Positions 9,176 through 20,118 of a DNA stretch of 64,000 nt are shown piece by piece. The first letter of the stretch is position 1; the number at the start of each line of letters is the position of its first letter. Where the stretch lies: positions 2,666,001 through 2,730,000 of the forward strand of contig NZ_JADPMV010000001.1 in NCBI RefSeq assembly GCF_018398425.1. The letters are read 5' to 3'. A program made the position numbers and the translations under genes. Under the pieces are notes generated by a model. It searched no databases and was not told the origin of the DNA. It was given only the letters and a program-made list of their open reading frames with translations. The stretch comes from Pseudomonas lalucatii. GTDB lineage: Bacteria; Pseudomonadota; Gammaproteobacteria; Pseudomonadales; Pseudomonadaceae.

Positions 9176-10099
9176 TCAGGCCGGCGCCGCCAGCCCCAGC
9201 AGTTGCCGCGCCGTGGCCTGCACCAGCTCGCCGATCAGCTGCTCGTCGGCCCGCGGCGCCAGGTCGTCCGGCTTGCCGCTGGCGCCGGTCGGCCTGGCCA
9301 GCAGATGGCCATCGGCGTCGTCCTCGAGGCGGTACTCGCCGCCGCAGGAGCGGCAGTAGAGATGCTCGCCGGCCTGCTGGTCGCGGCGCAGGACCAGGGT
9401 CGGCCCGCACATGATGCAGGTCTGCAGGGGAATGCCGAGGTCGCTGTGGCCGACGATATGGTCGAGCGCACCGGCGCGGCCCAGCTGCAGGAAATGCGCA
9501 CCCAGTGCCGCGTCGAACTGCCGGCCGAGATTCGCCTCGATGATGTCCAGCGCCTGCCCCACGGCCATGCCGGCGCGGTAGGGGCGGCTGCTGGTCATGG
9601 CGTCGAAGGCGTCGCCGATGCCGACGATCCGCGCCATCGGCGGAATCTCGTCGCCCCTGAGGCCGAGCGGATAGCCGCGGCCGTCCGGGGTTTCATGATG
9701 CAGGCGCACCGCGTCGCTGACCAAGGCGGCCAGCGGGTGGCCCTGCAGCATACGGAAGCCGACCTCGGGGTGGGTCTTGATCACCGCGTACTGGTCGGCG
9801 TCGAGCTGGGTGCGCTTGTTGAGAATCGCATCGGGGATGCCGATCTTGCCGAGATCGTGGAGGAAGCCGCCGAGGCTGATTCGCGCACTCTCGGCCGGAT
9901 CGAGGCCGGCGGCGCCGGCCAGCAGCTCGGCGAACCGCGAGACCCGCCACAGATGGCCGCCGGTGTAGGGGTCGCGCGCCTCCACCACCCAGGCCATCGT
10001 CAGCAGGCTGGCCAGCAGTTGTGCCTGGGCCTCGCGCGTGGCGGGCGCCGCCTGCGCGGGCTGGCCAATGGCCCGGCCCAAGAAACTCAGCAATCCCAT
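9176..10099 (-). CDS. HD-GYP domain protein with C-terminal zinc ribbon
   Basis: 307 residues. The HD-GYP phosphodiesterase core is intact: H49, H81/D82 (FLHDLGKIG), H110, H134/H135, the GYP triplet at 142-144 and D163/D166 (GDAFDAM). The family hydrolyses cyclic di-GMP (or related dinucleotides) with a bimetal centre. After the core come C228-x2-C231 and C249-x2-C252, a compact zinc ribbon, then a short tail. The ATG at 10099 follows GGAGA at good spacing; an upstream TTG would add nine residues. No membrane segment or receiver domain is present. It sits between the two bufferin precursor genes on the same strand, an unusual association; whether the ribbon senses metal is speculation. Confidence 0.85.
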   Translation of the reverse strand: MGLLSFLGRAIGQPAQAAPATREAQAQLLASLLTMAWVVEARDPYTGGHLWRVSRFAELLAGAAGLDPAESARISLGGFLHDLGKIGIPDAILNKRTQLDADQYAVIKTHPEVGFRMLQGHPLAALVSDAVRLHHETPDGRGYPLGLRGDEIPPMARIVGIGDAFDAMTSSRPYRAGMAVGQALDIIEANLGRQFDAALGAHFLQLGRAGALDHIVGHSDLGIPLQTCIMCGPTLVLRRDQQAGEHLYCRSCGGEYRLEDDADGHLLARPTGASGKPDDLAPRADEQLIGELVQATARQLLGLAAPA

Positions 10100-10201
10100 C
10101 AGGCTGTCTCCGCTGAAGGCGTTCAACCAGCGTAGTCGGTCCCTCGCCGGTCGCCGTCTCTGCCCGGAGTCCGGGACCGGCAGCGCCGGCCCCGTGCCCG
10201 G

Positions 10202-10456
10202 TCACTCGCCGACGGTGCCCTTGGCGAGGTTGCACTCGGCCAGGGTCATGCTCTTGAAGCCCTGGCCCTTGCAGGAACCCTGGCCCTTGCAGGCGTTGCT
10301 CGCGGTCTTGCAGTCGTTCTGCCCCTTGCAGGCATTGACGCCATAGCAATGGATCTGGGCCTCCTCGGCCACGACGGCGGTGCTGGTGAGGCCGGCGAAC
10401 AGGGTGGCGGCGGCGAAGGCCAGGGCGGCTCCGGTAGCGGTGGTCTTGGTATTCAT
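10202..10456 (-). CDS. bufA2: Bufferin precursor, BufA2-like six-cysteine type (copy B)
   Basis: 84-residue paralogue of copy A. The signal peptide starts [20 protein letters not shown] and probably ends near AVVA at about residue 30. Six cysteines are at C37, C43, C49, C56, C62 and C75, in the same NACKGQNDC and [13 protein letters not shown] pattern and ending TLAEC. It is the promoter-proximal gene of the locus and is followed by the HD-GYP gene (102-base gap). The high similarity to copy A in both mature part and promoter indicates a local duplication. Inferred to be modified by the same BufB and to buffer periplasmic copper; a different metal or partner is possible. Confidence 0.85.
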   Translation of the reverse strand: MNTKTTATGAALAFAAATLFAGLTSTAVVAEEAQIHCYGVNACKGQNDCKTASNACKGQGSCKGQGFKSMTLAECNLAKGTVGE

Positions 10457-10518
10457 GGGGTGGTCCTCGAATAGTCTGGATAGGCCGGTGCGCGCAGCAT
10501 GCGTCACCGGTACAGGAC

Positions 10519-10546
10519 TAGAGGACGGTCGCCGCCTGGCGTTACA
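10519..10546 (-). promoter_or_regulatory. ECF-like promoter of bufferin copy B
   Basis: The minus strand has TGTAACGCC-N14-CTCTA about 63 bases before the ATG, matching the element upstream of copy A in both blocks and in spacing, while most bases in between differ. No ECF sigma gene is present in the window. Confidence 0.6.
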
Positions 10547-10677
10547 GGGCCGGGCGCAAATAGCCACGCCCGGGGCCGGTCGCGGGGGCCGAGCGCGCGG
10601 CAAGGCTCGAGCGCTTGCCGAAGAAGGGCATGCCCCCGTGCGGGGCACTCGCTCGCCAGGGCACTCGAGGGCGCTGC

Positions 10678-11169
10678 CTAGAGCGCCTTGTCCCGGTGTA
10701 TCCGCCGAATCCTTTCGCGGGTCTCTGGGTTGGCGCCCGGTCCGTCACAGATGCCGATGTCGGCGAGACTCATCTCATTGCCGTCCTGATCGTAGAACCT
10801 TGCCCGCGTCAGCGGCGAACCGGTCTTCTTGTTGACCAGCAAGACCGGCGGCCCTTCGGCGTGCGGGTACCAGCGGTCCCCCCACTGCAGCATGCTCATG
10901 ATGATCGTGTTGACCTCCTGGCCCTTTTCCGTGAGGTGGTAATCGACACCGCCGCCCCGGTTCTGCTTTTCCAAGACCTGATGTTCGAGGAGCAATTTCA
11001 AGCGCTTGGACAGGATGCTCTTGGACATGCCGAGGTTGCGCTGGAAGTCATCGAACTTGCTGGTTCCCCACAGCGCCTCCCTGATGATCAGCACGTTCCA
11101 CCAATCGCCGAGGACGTCCAGCGACCGTGCCAGCGAGCAATTTCGCCCTTCAAAGCTCACCCTCTCCAT
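10678..11169 (-). CDS. HxlR-family winged-helix transcriptional regulator
   Basis: 163 residues, somewhat longer than the family's usual 100-130 because of a C-terminal extension (from about residue 108). The HxlR signature is clear: [46 protein letters not shown] and the wing residues [12 protein letters not shown]. It is divergent from a two-gene unit coding for a secreted small protein and a DUF1329 protein. The shared control region is AT-rich for this genome and holds two copies of an inverted repeat, probable binding sites of this regulator. The cysteine in NCSL is conserved in redox or electrophile-sensing members, so a thiol signal is possible. Confidence 0.87.
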   Translation of the reverse strand: MERVSFEGRNCSLARSLDVLGDWWNVLIIREALWGTSKFDDFQRNLGMSKSILSKRLKLLLEHQVLEKQNRGGGVDYHLTEKGQEVNTIIMSMLQWGDRWYPHAEGPPVLLVNKKTGSPLTRARFYDQDGNEMSLADIGICDGPGANPETRERIRRIHRDKAL

Positions 11170-11225
11170 AGATAACCACCTAATTATTTGAAAATTAAAC
11201 GAAATCTCAAAGTTATCGGAATGCC

Positions 11226-11254
11226 TTGACAGGTTCTATCATGAAACCTATGGT
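11226..11254 (+). promoter_or_regulatory. Sigma-70 promoter of the secreted protein/DUF1329 unit
   Basis: TTGACA at 11226-11231, a 17-base spacer, then TATGGT at 11249-11254. The first operator repeat fills the space between the two boxes, so a bound repressor would block polymerase. Confidence 0.6.
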
Positions 11255-11278
11255 GTTCGTGGTTCTATGATGGAACCT
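11231..11278. promoter_or_regulatory. Twin operator, probably for the HxlR regulator
   Basis: Two similar dyads, AGGTTCTATCATGAAACCT at 11231-11249 and GGTTCTATGATGGAACCT at 11261-11278, with centres about 30 bases apart (near three helical turns). The first lies between the -35 and -10 boxes and the second at the predicted start site. The layout is typical of repression by a dimeric winged-helix protein. Confidence 0.6.
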
Positions 11279-11312
11279 GAGACACCGCAAGTCAAACCTT
11301 GGAGCGATCGAC

Positions 11313-11627
11313 ATGAACACAGTGTTGTATTCCAGCCTCGTGGCCGTCATCACGGCGGTCTTCGTGGGCTATGCCTCGGCGGGCGAGGAACAGCTCGAGC
11401 AGGCCTGCCTGACCAACGAAATCGATAAGGAACTGATCAGCAGCAGCCTGGCGATTACCACCGGGGAGTGCCACCTGAATGCCGCGGAGACGGACAAGCA
11501 GCAGGCCATGCAGCATGCGCAGATGGCCTACAGCTGGTTTTCCTACGCACAGCGGCTAGCGGACGGCGTCAGCCCGACATACCTGAAACAGGCCGCGGCG
11601 AAAATTGACGAACTGCAGGTTAAATAA
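11313..11627 (+). CDS. Small secreted protein of unknown function
   Basis: 104 residues with a Sec signal peptide (hydrophobic 4-20, cleavage likely after YASA at about 23). The mature part is helical and acidic, with two cysteines (EQACLTN and TGECHL) that could form a disulfide. I do not recognise a family. Only one base separates its stop from the start of the DUF1329 gene, so the two are co-transcribed and probably work together in the envelope under HxlR control. Confidence 0.7.
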   Translation: MNTVLYSSLVAVITAVFVGYASAGEEQLEQACLTNEIDKELISSSLAITTGECHLNAAETDKQQAMQHAQMAYSWFSYAQRLADGVSPTYLKQAAAKIDELQVK

Positions 11628-11628
11628 G

Positions 11629-12930
11629 ATGAAGAATAGTTTTGTTCTTTCCTGGCTGTTATTCGGCTGCCTGTCCGCTCAGGCGCAGGAGCTGACCGCT
11701 GTGGGCGCCGAGGTTGCGGCCAACGCGGATGGATCCATTCCGGCCTGGACCGGCGACTTCAAGGCTGCCGGCCAGGACCTGTCCGATCCGTTCGCGGGCG
11801 AGTCGGCCAGGCTGCGCATCGGTGCCGACAACTTCCACGCGCACCGGGCCCATCTCACCGATGGACAGATCGCCATGCTGCAGCGCTACCCGGACAGCTA
11901 CTTCATCGATGTCTATCCGACGCATCGCACCGCCGTGCTGCCCGAGCCGGTGCAGGAACTGGCGAAGTACAACGCGCGCAATGCCAGGTTGAGTGCCGAT
12001 GCCAATGGCGTGGAAGGCTACCGCGGCTACTACCCCTTTCCCGTGCCCCGAAATGGCCTCGAGGCGGTCTGGAATCATTTCATGCGCTATCGGGGCGGCA
12101 GCCTGAATCGCGACCAGGTGCAGGTAGTCGCTCAGGCCAATGGCAGCTACAGCGAGGTGAGAATCAAGGAGCAGGTCGTCTGGCCGGAAAACCTCGATGG
12201 CTACGACGAAGTCGGCGACCGGAACGTGATGCTCTACGCCAAGCAGATCGTCGCGGCGCCGTCCCGGCTCGCCGGGAACATCCTGCTGGTTCATGAAACC
12301 GTCAACCAGGTCGAACAGCCGCGTCTTGCCTGGATGTACAACGCTGGCCAGCGCCGGGTCAGGCGCGCCCCCCAGGTGGCCTACGATGGCCCCGGCACCG
12401 CCGCCGACGGGCTGCGCACCTCCGACAACGCGGACATGTATTCCGGCTCACCGGATCGCTATGACTGGAAGCTCGAAGGAAAGCGGGAAATCTACATCCC
12501 CTACAACAACTTCCGCCTGGCCGACCCGGCGCTGTCGGTCGCCGATGTGGCCGGCAAGGGGCATATCAACCAGGGTCTGGCCCGCTACGAGAAGCATCGC
12601 GTATGGAAGGTCGTCGGCGAACTGAAGAGCGGCAAGCGCCATATCTACAACAAGCGTGTTCTATACCTCGACGAGGACACCTGGCAGATCGCCCTGGCCG
12701 AGCATTACGACAATCGCGGGGAGCTGTGGCGGGTGTCCGAAGGCTTCCATGTGCAGTTCACCTATGCCGACACGCCCTGGTATGCGGCGGAGGCCATATA
12801 TGACCTGAACAGCTCCAGATACCTGATCTACGGGCTGCTGGTCGATGCACAGCAGCCCATAGAGTTCGGCTTCCGGGCCTCCAAGAGCGAATACCAGCCC
12901 GCCGCCCTGCGGCACCTGGGGGTCAAGTAG
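11629..12930 (+). CDS. DUF1329 outer-membrane-associated protein
   Basis: 433 residues with a signal peptide (MKNSFVLSWLLFGCLSAQA) and family features: AVGAEVAANADGSIPAWTGDF near the N-terminus, FPVPRNGLEAVWNHFMRYRG in the middle, and an aromatic C-terminal half. DUF1329 proteins have a LolA/LolB-like fold and are usually coded beside DUF1302 proteins and RND-type exporters; neither is present here. The ATG at 11629 follows the small secreted protein gene by one base. Inferred role: lipid or hydrophobic-compound handling at the outer membrane. Substrate unknown. Confidence 0.82.
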   Translation: MKNSFVLSWLLFGCLSAQAQELTAVGAEVAANADGSIPAWTGDFKAAGQDLSDPFAGESARLRIGADNFHAHRAHLTDGQIAMLQRYPDSYFIDVYPTHRTAVLPEPVQELAKYNARNARLSADANGVEGYRGYYPFPVPRNGLEAVWNHFMRYRGGSLNRDQVQVVAQANGSYSEVRIKEQVVWPENLDGYDEVGDRNVMLYAKQIVAAPSRLAGNILLVHETVNQVEQPRLAWMYNAGQRRVRRAPQVAYDGPGTAADGLRTSDNADMYSGSPDRYDWKLEGKREIYIPYNNFRLADPALSVADVAGKGHINQGLARYEKHRVWKVVGELKSGKRHIYNKRVLYLDEDTWQIALAEHYDNRGELWRVSEGFHVQFTYADTPWYAAEAIYDLNSSRYLIYGLLVDAQQPIEFGFRASKSEYQPAALRHLGVK

Positions 12931-12944
12931 CCCGAAGGCCCCGC

Positions 12945-12971
12945 GGCGTCGCCCCTTCCCGGGGCGGCGCC
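12945..12971. other. Strong GC hairpin between the converging DUF1329 and glmS genes
   Basis: 11-bp stem (GGCGTCGCCCC with GGGGCGGCGCC, one G-U pair) and a 5-base loop. Neither strand has a T tract after it, so it is not a standard intrinsic terminator, though its place between convergent genes suggests a role in 3'-end formation. Confidence 0.4.
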
Positions 12972-13034
12972 GGAGAAACTCGGCGGAAACCTCGGACCTG
13001 CCCCGGTTTCCGCCCCTCCCCCGGCCTGCTCCGA

Positions 13035-14885
<1,851 letters not shown>

Positions 14886-14897
14886 AGTTTGTTCTCC

Positions 14898-15668
14898 TCA
14901 GTCTTGCACGGTCGCGCAGATCAGCTTGATCCCGCGCGCCGTCAGTTGTTCACGAGCCTCGGCGGGGAGGCGCTCGTCGGTGATCAGGGTATGGACGCTG
15001 CCCCAGGGCAGCTCCAGGTTGGGAATCTTGCGGCCGATCTTGTCGCTCTCGACCATGACGATGACCTCGCGGGCCACCTCGGCCATGACCCGGGACAGGC
15101 CCAGCAGTTCGTTGAAGGTGGTGGTGCCACGCGCCAGGTCGATGCCGTCGGCGCCGATGAACAGCTGGTCGAAGTCGTAGGAACGCAACACCTGTTCGGC
15201 GACCTGGCCCTGAAACGACTCGGAATGGGGGTCCCAGGTTCCGCCGGTCATCAGCAGCACCGGCTCGTGCTCCAGGTCGCGCAGGGCGTTGGCCACGTTC
15301 AGCGAGTTGGTCATCACCACCAGGCCGGGCCTGTGGCCCAGTTCGGGAATCATCGCCGCGGTGGTGGTGCCGCTGTCTATGATGATCCGCGCATGCTCAC
15401 GGATGCGCGTCACGGCGGCGCGGGCGATGGCCTGCTTGTAGCGGGAGACCGGCTGCACGCCGTCGCCGATCAGCTCCTGGGGCATGGGCACCGCACCGCC
15501 GTAACGGCGCAGCAGCAGGCCGTTCTTCTCCAGGGCGGCGAGATCCTTGCGGATGGTCACTTCCGAGGTGGCGAAGGCCTTGGCCAGCGCGTCGACGCTG
15601 ACCTCGCCCTGCTCGTTGAGCAGGGCGAGGATGGCGTGGCGGCGCTGCGGGGTGTTGCGCTTCGACAT
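14898..15668 (-). CDS. glmR: DeoR-family regulator of amino-sugar synthesis
   Basis: 256 residues. N-terminal DeoR helix-turn-helix (RRHAILALLNEQGEVSVDALA, TSEVTIRKDLAALEKNGLL) and a C-terminal sugar-phosphate-sensing domain with DSGTTTAAM and FIGADGIDLARG. The position between glmU and glmS is that of glmR in other pseudomonads, where it adjusts cell-wall precursor supply. Palindromic TTTCGATTCGAAA just upstream of its start (15676-15688) is a probable autoregulatory site. Confidence 0.88.
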   Translation of the reverse strand: MSKRNTPQRRHAILALLNEQGEVSVDALAKAFATSEVTIRKDLAALEKNGLLLRRYGGAVPMPQELIGDGVQPVSRYKQAIARAAVTRIREHARIIIDSGTTTAAMIPELGHRPGLVVMTNSLNVANALRDLEHEPVLLMTGGTWDPHSESFQGQVAEQVLRSYDFDQLFIGADGIDLARGTTTFNELLGLSRVMAEVAREVIVMVESDKIGRKIPNLELPWGSVHTLITDERLPAEAREQLTARGIKLICATVQD

Positions 15669-15675
15669 GGTTAAG

Positions 15676-15709
15676 TTTCGATTCGAAAGTTAGTGGCGCG
15701 AATCAAAAC
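15676..15709. promoter_or_regulatory. Candidate GlmR (DeoR-type) operator pair
   Basis: Perfect dyad TTTCGATTCGAAA at 15676-15688 directly upstream of glmR, plus a related inverted copy (TTTTGATTCG on the minus strand) within 15697-15709. DeoR-family operators commonly contain TTTCG-type repeats. Confidence 0.45.
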
Positions 15710-15765
15710 CTAATGAAGCTTTGCCGTCAAGCTTGAAAACGACCAAAGGCCGTAGGAAGGGTCGG

Positions 15766-15829
15766 GCCGCGTAGGTTGAGCGCAGCGATACCCAAGCCGC
15801 TTTAGCGATGGGTTACGCCGCTACGCGGC
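15766..15829. repeat. Short intergenic repeat with inverted ends (glmR-glmU gap)
   Basis: Inverted arms GCCGCGTAG and CTACGCGGC enclose GGTTGAG...ATGGGTTACG. Resembles the GTAGGNTGGGTT-type elements at 54421-54537, 57459-57478 and 59121-59178, a common non-coding repeat style in pseudomonads. It lies in the 180-base gap between glmR and glmU. Confidence 0.4.
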
Positions 15830-15848
15830 GCCCCCCCTGCGGCCAGTA

Positions 15849-17207
15849 TCACTTCTTGGTCGGGCGCTTCCAGCCTTCGATATTGCGCTGCTTGGCACGG
15901 CCGACGGCGAGGCTGTCGCCCGGCACGTCGCTGGTCACCACCGAACCGGCGCCGGTGGTGGCACGGTCGCCGAGAGTGACCGGCGCCACCAGGGCGCTGT
16001 TGGAGCCGATGAACACGTCCTCGCCCATGACGGTGCGGAACTTGTTGGCGCCGTCGTAGTTGCAGGTGATGGTGCCGGCGCCGATGTTGCTCCGCGCGCC
16101 GATCTCGGCGTCGCCCAGGTAGCTCAGGTGGCCGGCCTTGGCGCCCTCGCCCAGCACCGCATTCTTCAGCTCGACGAAATTGCCGACATGGGCCCTGGCG
16201 CCGAGCTTGGTCCCGGGACGCAGGCGGGCGAACGGACCGCAGTCGGCGCCCTCGCCAAGCTCGGCGCCGTCCAGGTGGCTGTTGGCCTTGACGATGGCGC
16301 CACAGCGCAGGGTGCTGTCCTTGATCAGGCAGTTGGCACCGATCTGCACGCCATCCTCGATCACCACCCGGCCCTCGAGGATCACGTTGATGTCGATCAG
16401 CACGTCGCGGCCGACCGTGACCTCGCCGCGCAGGTCGAAGCGGGCCGGATCGCGCAGGGTCACGCCCTGGGCCATCAGCTGGCGAGCCGCGCGCTGCTGG
16501 TAGTGGCGCTCCAGCTCGGCCAGCTGGATGCGGTCGTTGGCGCCCTGCACCTCCATGGCGTCCAGCGGCTGCTCGGTGGCCACCGGCAGGCCGTCGGCCA
16601 CCGCCATGGCGATCACGTCGGTCAGGTAGTACTCGCCCTGGGCATTGCTGTTGGACAGCCGGCCCAGCCAGTCGCCGAGGCGCTTGCCGGGCACGGCGAG
16701 GATGCCGGTGTTGCCCTCGCAGATCTGCCGCTGCTCGGGGCTGGCGTCCTTGTGCTCGACGATGGCCTGCACCGCGCCATCCGCACCGCGGACGATGCGC
16801 CCGTAGCCGGTCGGGTCGTTGAGGTCGACGGTGAGCAGGGCCAGCTGGTCGTCGGCGACCTTCTGCAGCAGGCGCTCGAGGGTGGCCTGCTCGATCAGCG
16901 GCACGTCGCCGTAGAGGATCAGCACGCGCTCGGCGGACAACGCCGGCAGCGCCTGGGCCACCGCATGGCCGGTACCGAGCTGCTCGGTCTGCAGCACGAA
17001 GTTCAGGTCATCCGCCGCCAGACGCTCGCGCACTATCTCCGCGCCATGGCCGATCACCACGTGGATGCATTGGGGCGACAGCGCCCGTGCGGTGTCGATG
17101 ACATGGCCGAGCATGGACTTGCCGGCGACCGGGTGCAGGACCTTCGGCAGGGCGGAACGCATGCGGGTGCCTTGGCCGGCGGCGAGGATGACGATATCGA
17201 GGGACAT
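15849..17207 (-). CDS. glmU: Bifunctional UDP-GlcNAc pyrophosphorylase/GlcN-1-P acetyltransferase
   Basis: 452 residues. The N-terminal uridyltransferase has [20 protein letters not shown] at about 8-27 and YGDVPLI. The C-terminal left-handed beta-helix acetyltransferase has hexapeptide repeats with [18 protein letters not shown] and [11 protein letters not shown]. It makes UDP-GlcNAc from the GlmM product. The ATG at 17207 is chosen because it starts [11 protein letters not shown] directly; an upstream in-frame start would add unconserved residues. It follows the atpC terminator. Confidence 0.96.
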   Translation of the reverse strand: MSLDIVILAAGQGTRMRSALPKVLHPVAGKSMLGHVIDTARALSPQCIHVVIGHGAEIVRERLAADDLNFVLQTEQLGTGHAVAQALPALSAERVLILYGDVPLIEQATLERLLQKVADDQLALLTVDLNDPTGYGRIVRGADGAVQAIVEHKDASPEQRQICEGNTGILAVPGKRLGDWLGRLSNSNAQGEYYLTDVIAMAVADGLPVATEQPLDAMEVQGANDRIQLAELERHYQQRAARQLMAQGVTLRDPARFDLRGEVTVGRDVLIDINVILEGRVVIEDGVQIGANCLIKDSTLRCGAIVKANSHLDGAELGEGADCGPFARLRPGTKLGARAHVGNFVELKNAVLGEGAKAGHLSYLGDAEIGARSNIGAGTITCNYDGANKFRTVMGEDVFIGSNSALVAPVTLGDRATTGAGSVVTSDVPGDSLAVGRAKQRNIEGWKRPTKK

Positions 17208-17235
17208 GGGGCAGGACCGATCCAGAAGAAGACGG

Positions 17236-17267
17236 AAAAGAAAAAGGGTAGCCAAGGCTACCCTTTT
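17236..17267 (-). terminator. Terminator of the atp operon
   Basis: Stem AAAAGGGTAGCC/GGCTACCCTTTT (12 bp) at 17242-17267, followed on the minus strand by a T-rich run (TTTTTCTTTTC). It stands 27 bases after the atpC stop and 35 bases before glmU. It is A/T-flanked on both sides, so it may also act on the other strand. Confidence 0.8.
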
Positions 17268-17294
17268 ACCGACGTGCGATGAAGCCTGGCGGAA

Positions 17295-17723
17295 TCAGCT
17301 GCCGCCGAACTTCTTGCGCAGCTGCTGGACGGTGCGCAGCTGGGCTGCGGCCTCGGCCAGGCGAGCGGCGGCGGAGCCGTAGTCGAACTCGGCGCCCTGT
17401 TCGTGCAGCGCCTTCTCGGCCGCCTTGACGGCTTCCAGGGCGGAGGCTTCGTCCAGGTCGGCGGCCCGCTGCACGGTGTCGGCGAGAACCTTGACCATGT
17501 TCGGCTGCACTTCCAGGAAGCCGCCGGAGATGTAGAACACCTCGGCTTCGCCACCCTGCTTGATCAAGCGGATCGGGCCCGGCTTGAGGTCGGTGATCAG
17601 CGGCGCGTGGCCCGGGGCGATACCGAGATCACCCAGGTTGCCGTGCGCGATCACCATCTCCACCAGACCGGAGAAGATTTCCGCTTCTGCGCTGACGATA
17701 TCGCAATGGACTGTCATAGCCAT
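17295..17723 (-). CDS. atpC: ATP synthase epsilon subunit
   Basis: 142 residues. F1 central-stalk subunit that couples rotation and inhibits ATP hydrolysis. N-terminal beta-sandwich ([20 protein letters not shown]) with the conserved [14 protein letters not shown], and a C-terminal helical hairpin. Last gene of the operon, separated from atpD by a 77-base gap that holds two perfect hairpins, unusual among its tightly spaced neighbours. A start at MTVH two codons later is equally possible. Confidence 0.95.
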   Translation of the reverse strand: MAMTVHCDIVSAEAEIFSGLVEMVIAHGNLGDLGIAPGHAPLITDLKPGPIRLIKQGGEAEVFYISGGFLEVQPNMVKVLADTVQRAADLDEASALEAVKAAEKALHEQGAEFDYGSAAARLAEAAAQLRTVQQLRKKFGGS

Positions 17724-17740
17724 ACGCTTGCCTCACATTA

Positions 17741-17772
17741 CAGGCTGTGGATAACACTTTATCCACAGCCTG
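17741..17772. repeat. Perfect hairpin formed by two opposed DnaA boxes (atpD-atpC gap)
   Basis: Arms of 14 bp (CAGGCTGTGGATAA and TTATCCACAGCCTG) around a 4-base CACT loop. Each arm contains a full consensus DnaA 9-mer (17746-17754 and 17759-17767). As RNA it is a stable intercistronic stem-loop; as DNA it may bind DnaA. Confidence 0.7.
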
Positions 17773-17794
17773 ATGCGCCCGTTGCCGGGCGCAT
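17773..17794. repeat. Second perfect hairpin in the atpD-atpC gap
   Basis: ATGCGCCCG/CGGGCGCAT (9 bp, loop TTGC) directly adjoins the DnaA-box hairpin. In the operon transcript it comes first after atpD, and no T tract follows. Confidence 0.6.
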
Positions 17795-17800
17795 GGGTGA

Positions 17801-19207
<1,407 letters not shown>

Positions 19208-20068
19208 TTAAACCGCGGCAGCGCCGCCGACGATTTCCGAAATCTCTTGGGTGATCGCTGCCTGACGCGCCTTGTTGTAGATCAGCTGCAAATCGCTGAT
19301 CAGGTCACCGGCGTTGTCGGTGGCGTTCTTCATCGCGATCATCCGCGCAGCCTGCTCGGCGGCGTTGTTCTCGACCACCGCCTGGTACACCTGCGACTCC
19401 ACGTAACGCACCATCAAGCCGTCCAGCAGCTCCTTGGCGTCGGGTTCGTACAGGTAGTCCCAGTGGTGCTTGAGCTCTTCATCCGGAGTCGCCACCAGCG
19501 GAATCAACTGCTCCACTGTCGGCTGTTGCGTCATGGTATTGATGAACTTGTTCGAGACCACGGACAAACGGTCGATGCGACCCTCGAGGTACGCATCGAG
19601 CATCACCTTGACCGAACCGATCAGATCGTTGATCGACGGTTCCTCGCCCAGGTGGCTGATCGCAGCGACGACGTTGCCACCAAAGTTGCGGAAGAATGCC
19701 GCACCCTTGCTGCCGATCACGCAGAGATCGATCTCCACGCCGCGCTCGCGATTGCTCGCCATGTCCTTGACCAGAGCCTTGAACAGGTTGGTATTCAGAC
19801 CACCGCACAGACCCCGGTCCGAACTCACCACCACGTAGCCGACGCGCTTGACTTCGCGCTCGACCATGAAGGGATGACGGTACTCCGGGTTGGCGTTGGC
19901 CAGATGACCGATGACCTGGCGGATACGCTCCGCGTAGGGACGGCTCGACGCCATGCGCTGTTGAGCCCTGCGCATTTTGCTGACCGCCACCTTTTCCATG
20001 GCGCTGGTGATCTTCTGCGTGCTTTTGATGCTCGCAATCTTGCTGCGAATCTCTTTTGCGCCTGCCAT
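19208..20068 (-). CDS. atpG: ATP synthase gamma subunit
   Basis: 286 residues, the rotor shaft of F1. N-terminal helix [20 protein letters not shown] and C-terminal helix [21 protein letters not shown] are the two coiled-coil strands; [11 protein letters not shown] is the conserved central motif. Fifty bases after atpA. Confidence 0.97.
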   Translation of the reverse strand: MAGAKEIRSKIASIKSTQKITSAMEKVAVSKMRRAQQRMASSRPYAERIRQVIGHLANANPEYRHPFMVEREVKRVGYVVVSSDRGLCGGLNTNLFKALVKDMASNRERGVEIDLCVIGSKGAAFFRNFGGNVVAAISHLGEEPSINDLIGSVKVMLDAYLEGRIDRLSVVSNKFINTMTQQPTVEQLIPLVATPDEELKHHWDYLYEPDAKELLDGLMVRYVESQVYQAVVENNAAEQAARMIAMKNATDNAGDLISDLQLIYNKARQAAITQEISEIVGGAAAV

Positions 20069-20118
20069 TTGACACCTATCGGGTTAGCAGGCGGGGGCTG
20101 CGAGGCCCCCGCTGCGGC

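Noticed and set aside
11160-11260. A/T-rich stretch considered as a further origin-like element
   Set aside because: No DnaA-box-like 9-mers; it is explained by divergent promoters and operators.
14886-14897. Possible glmS ribozyme or riboswitch
   Set aside because: Only 12 bases separate glmR from glmS, which leaves no room for such an element.
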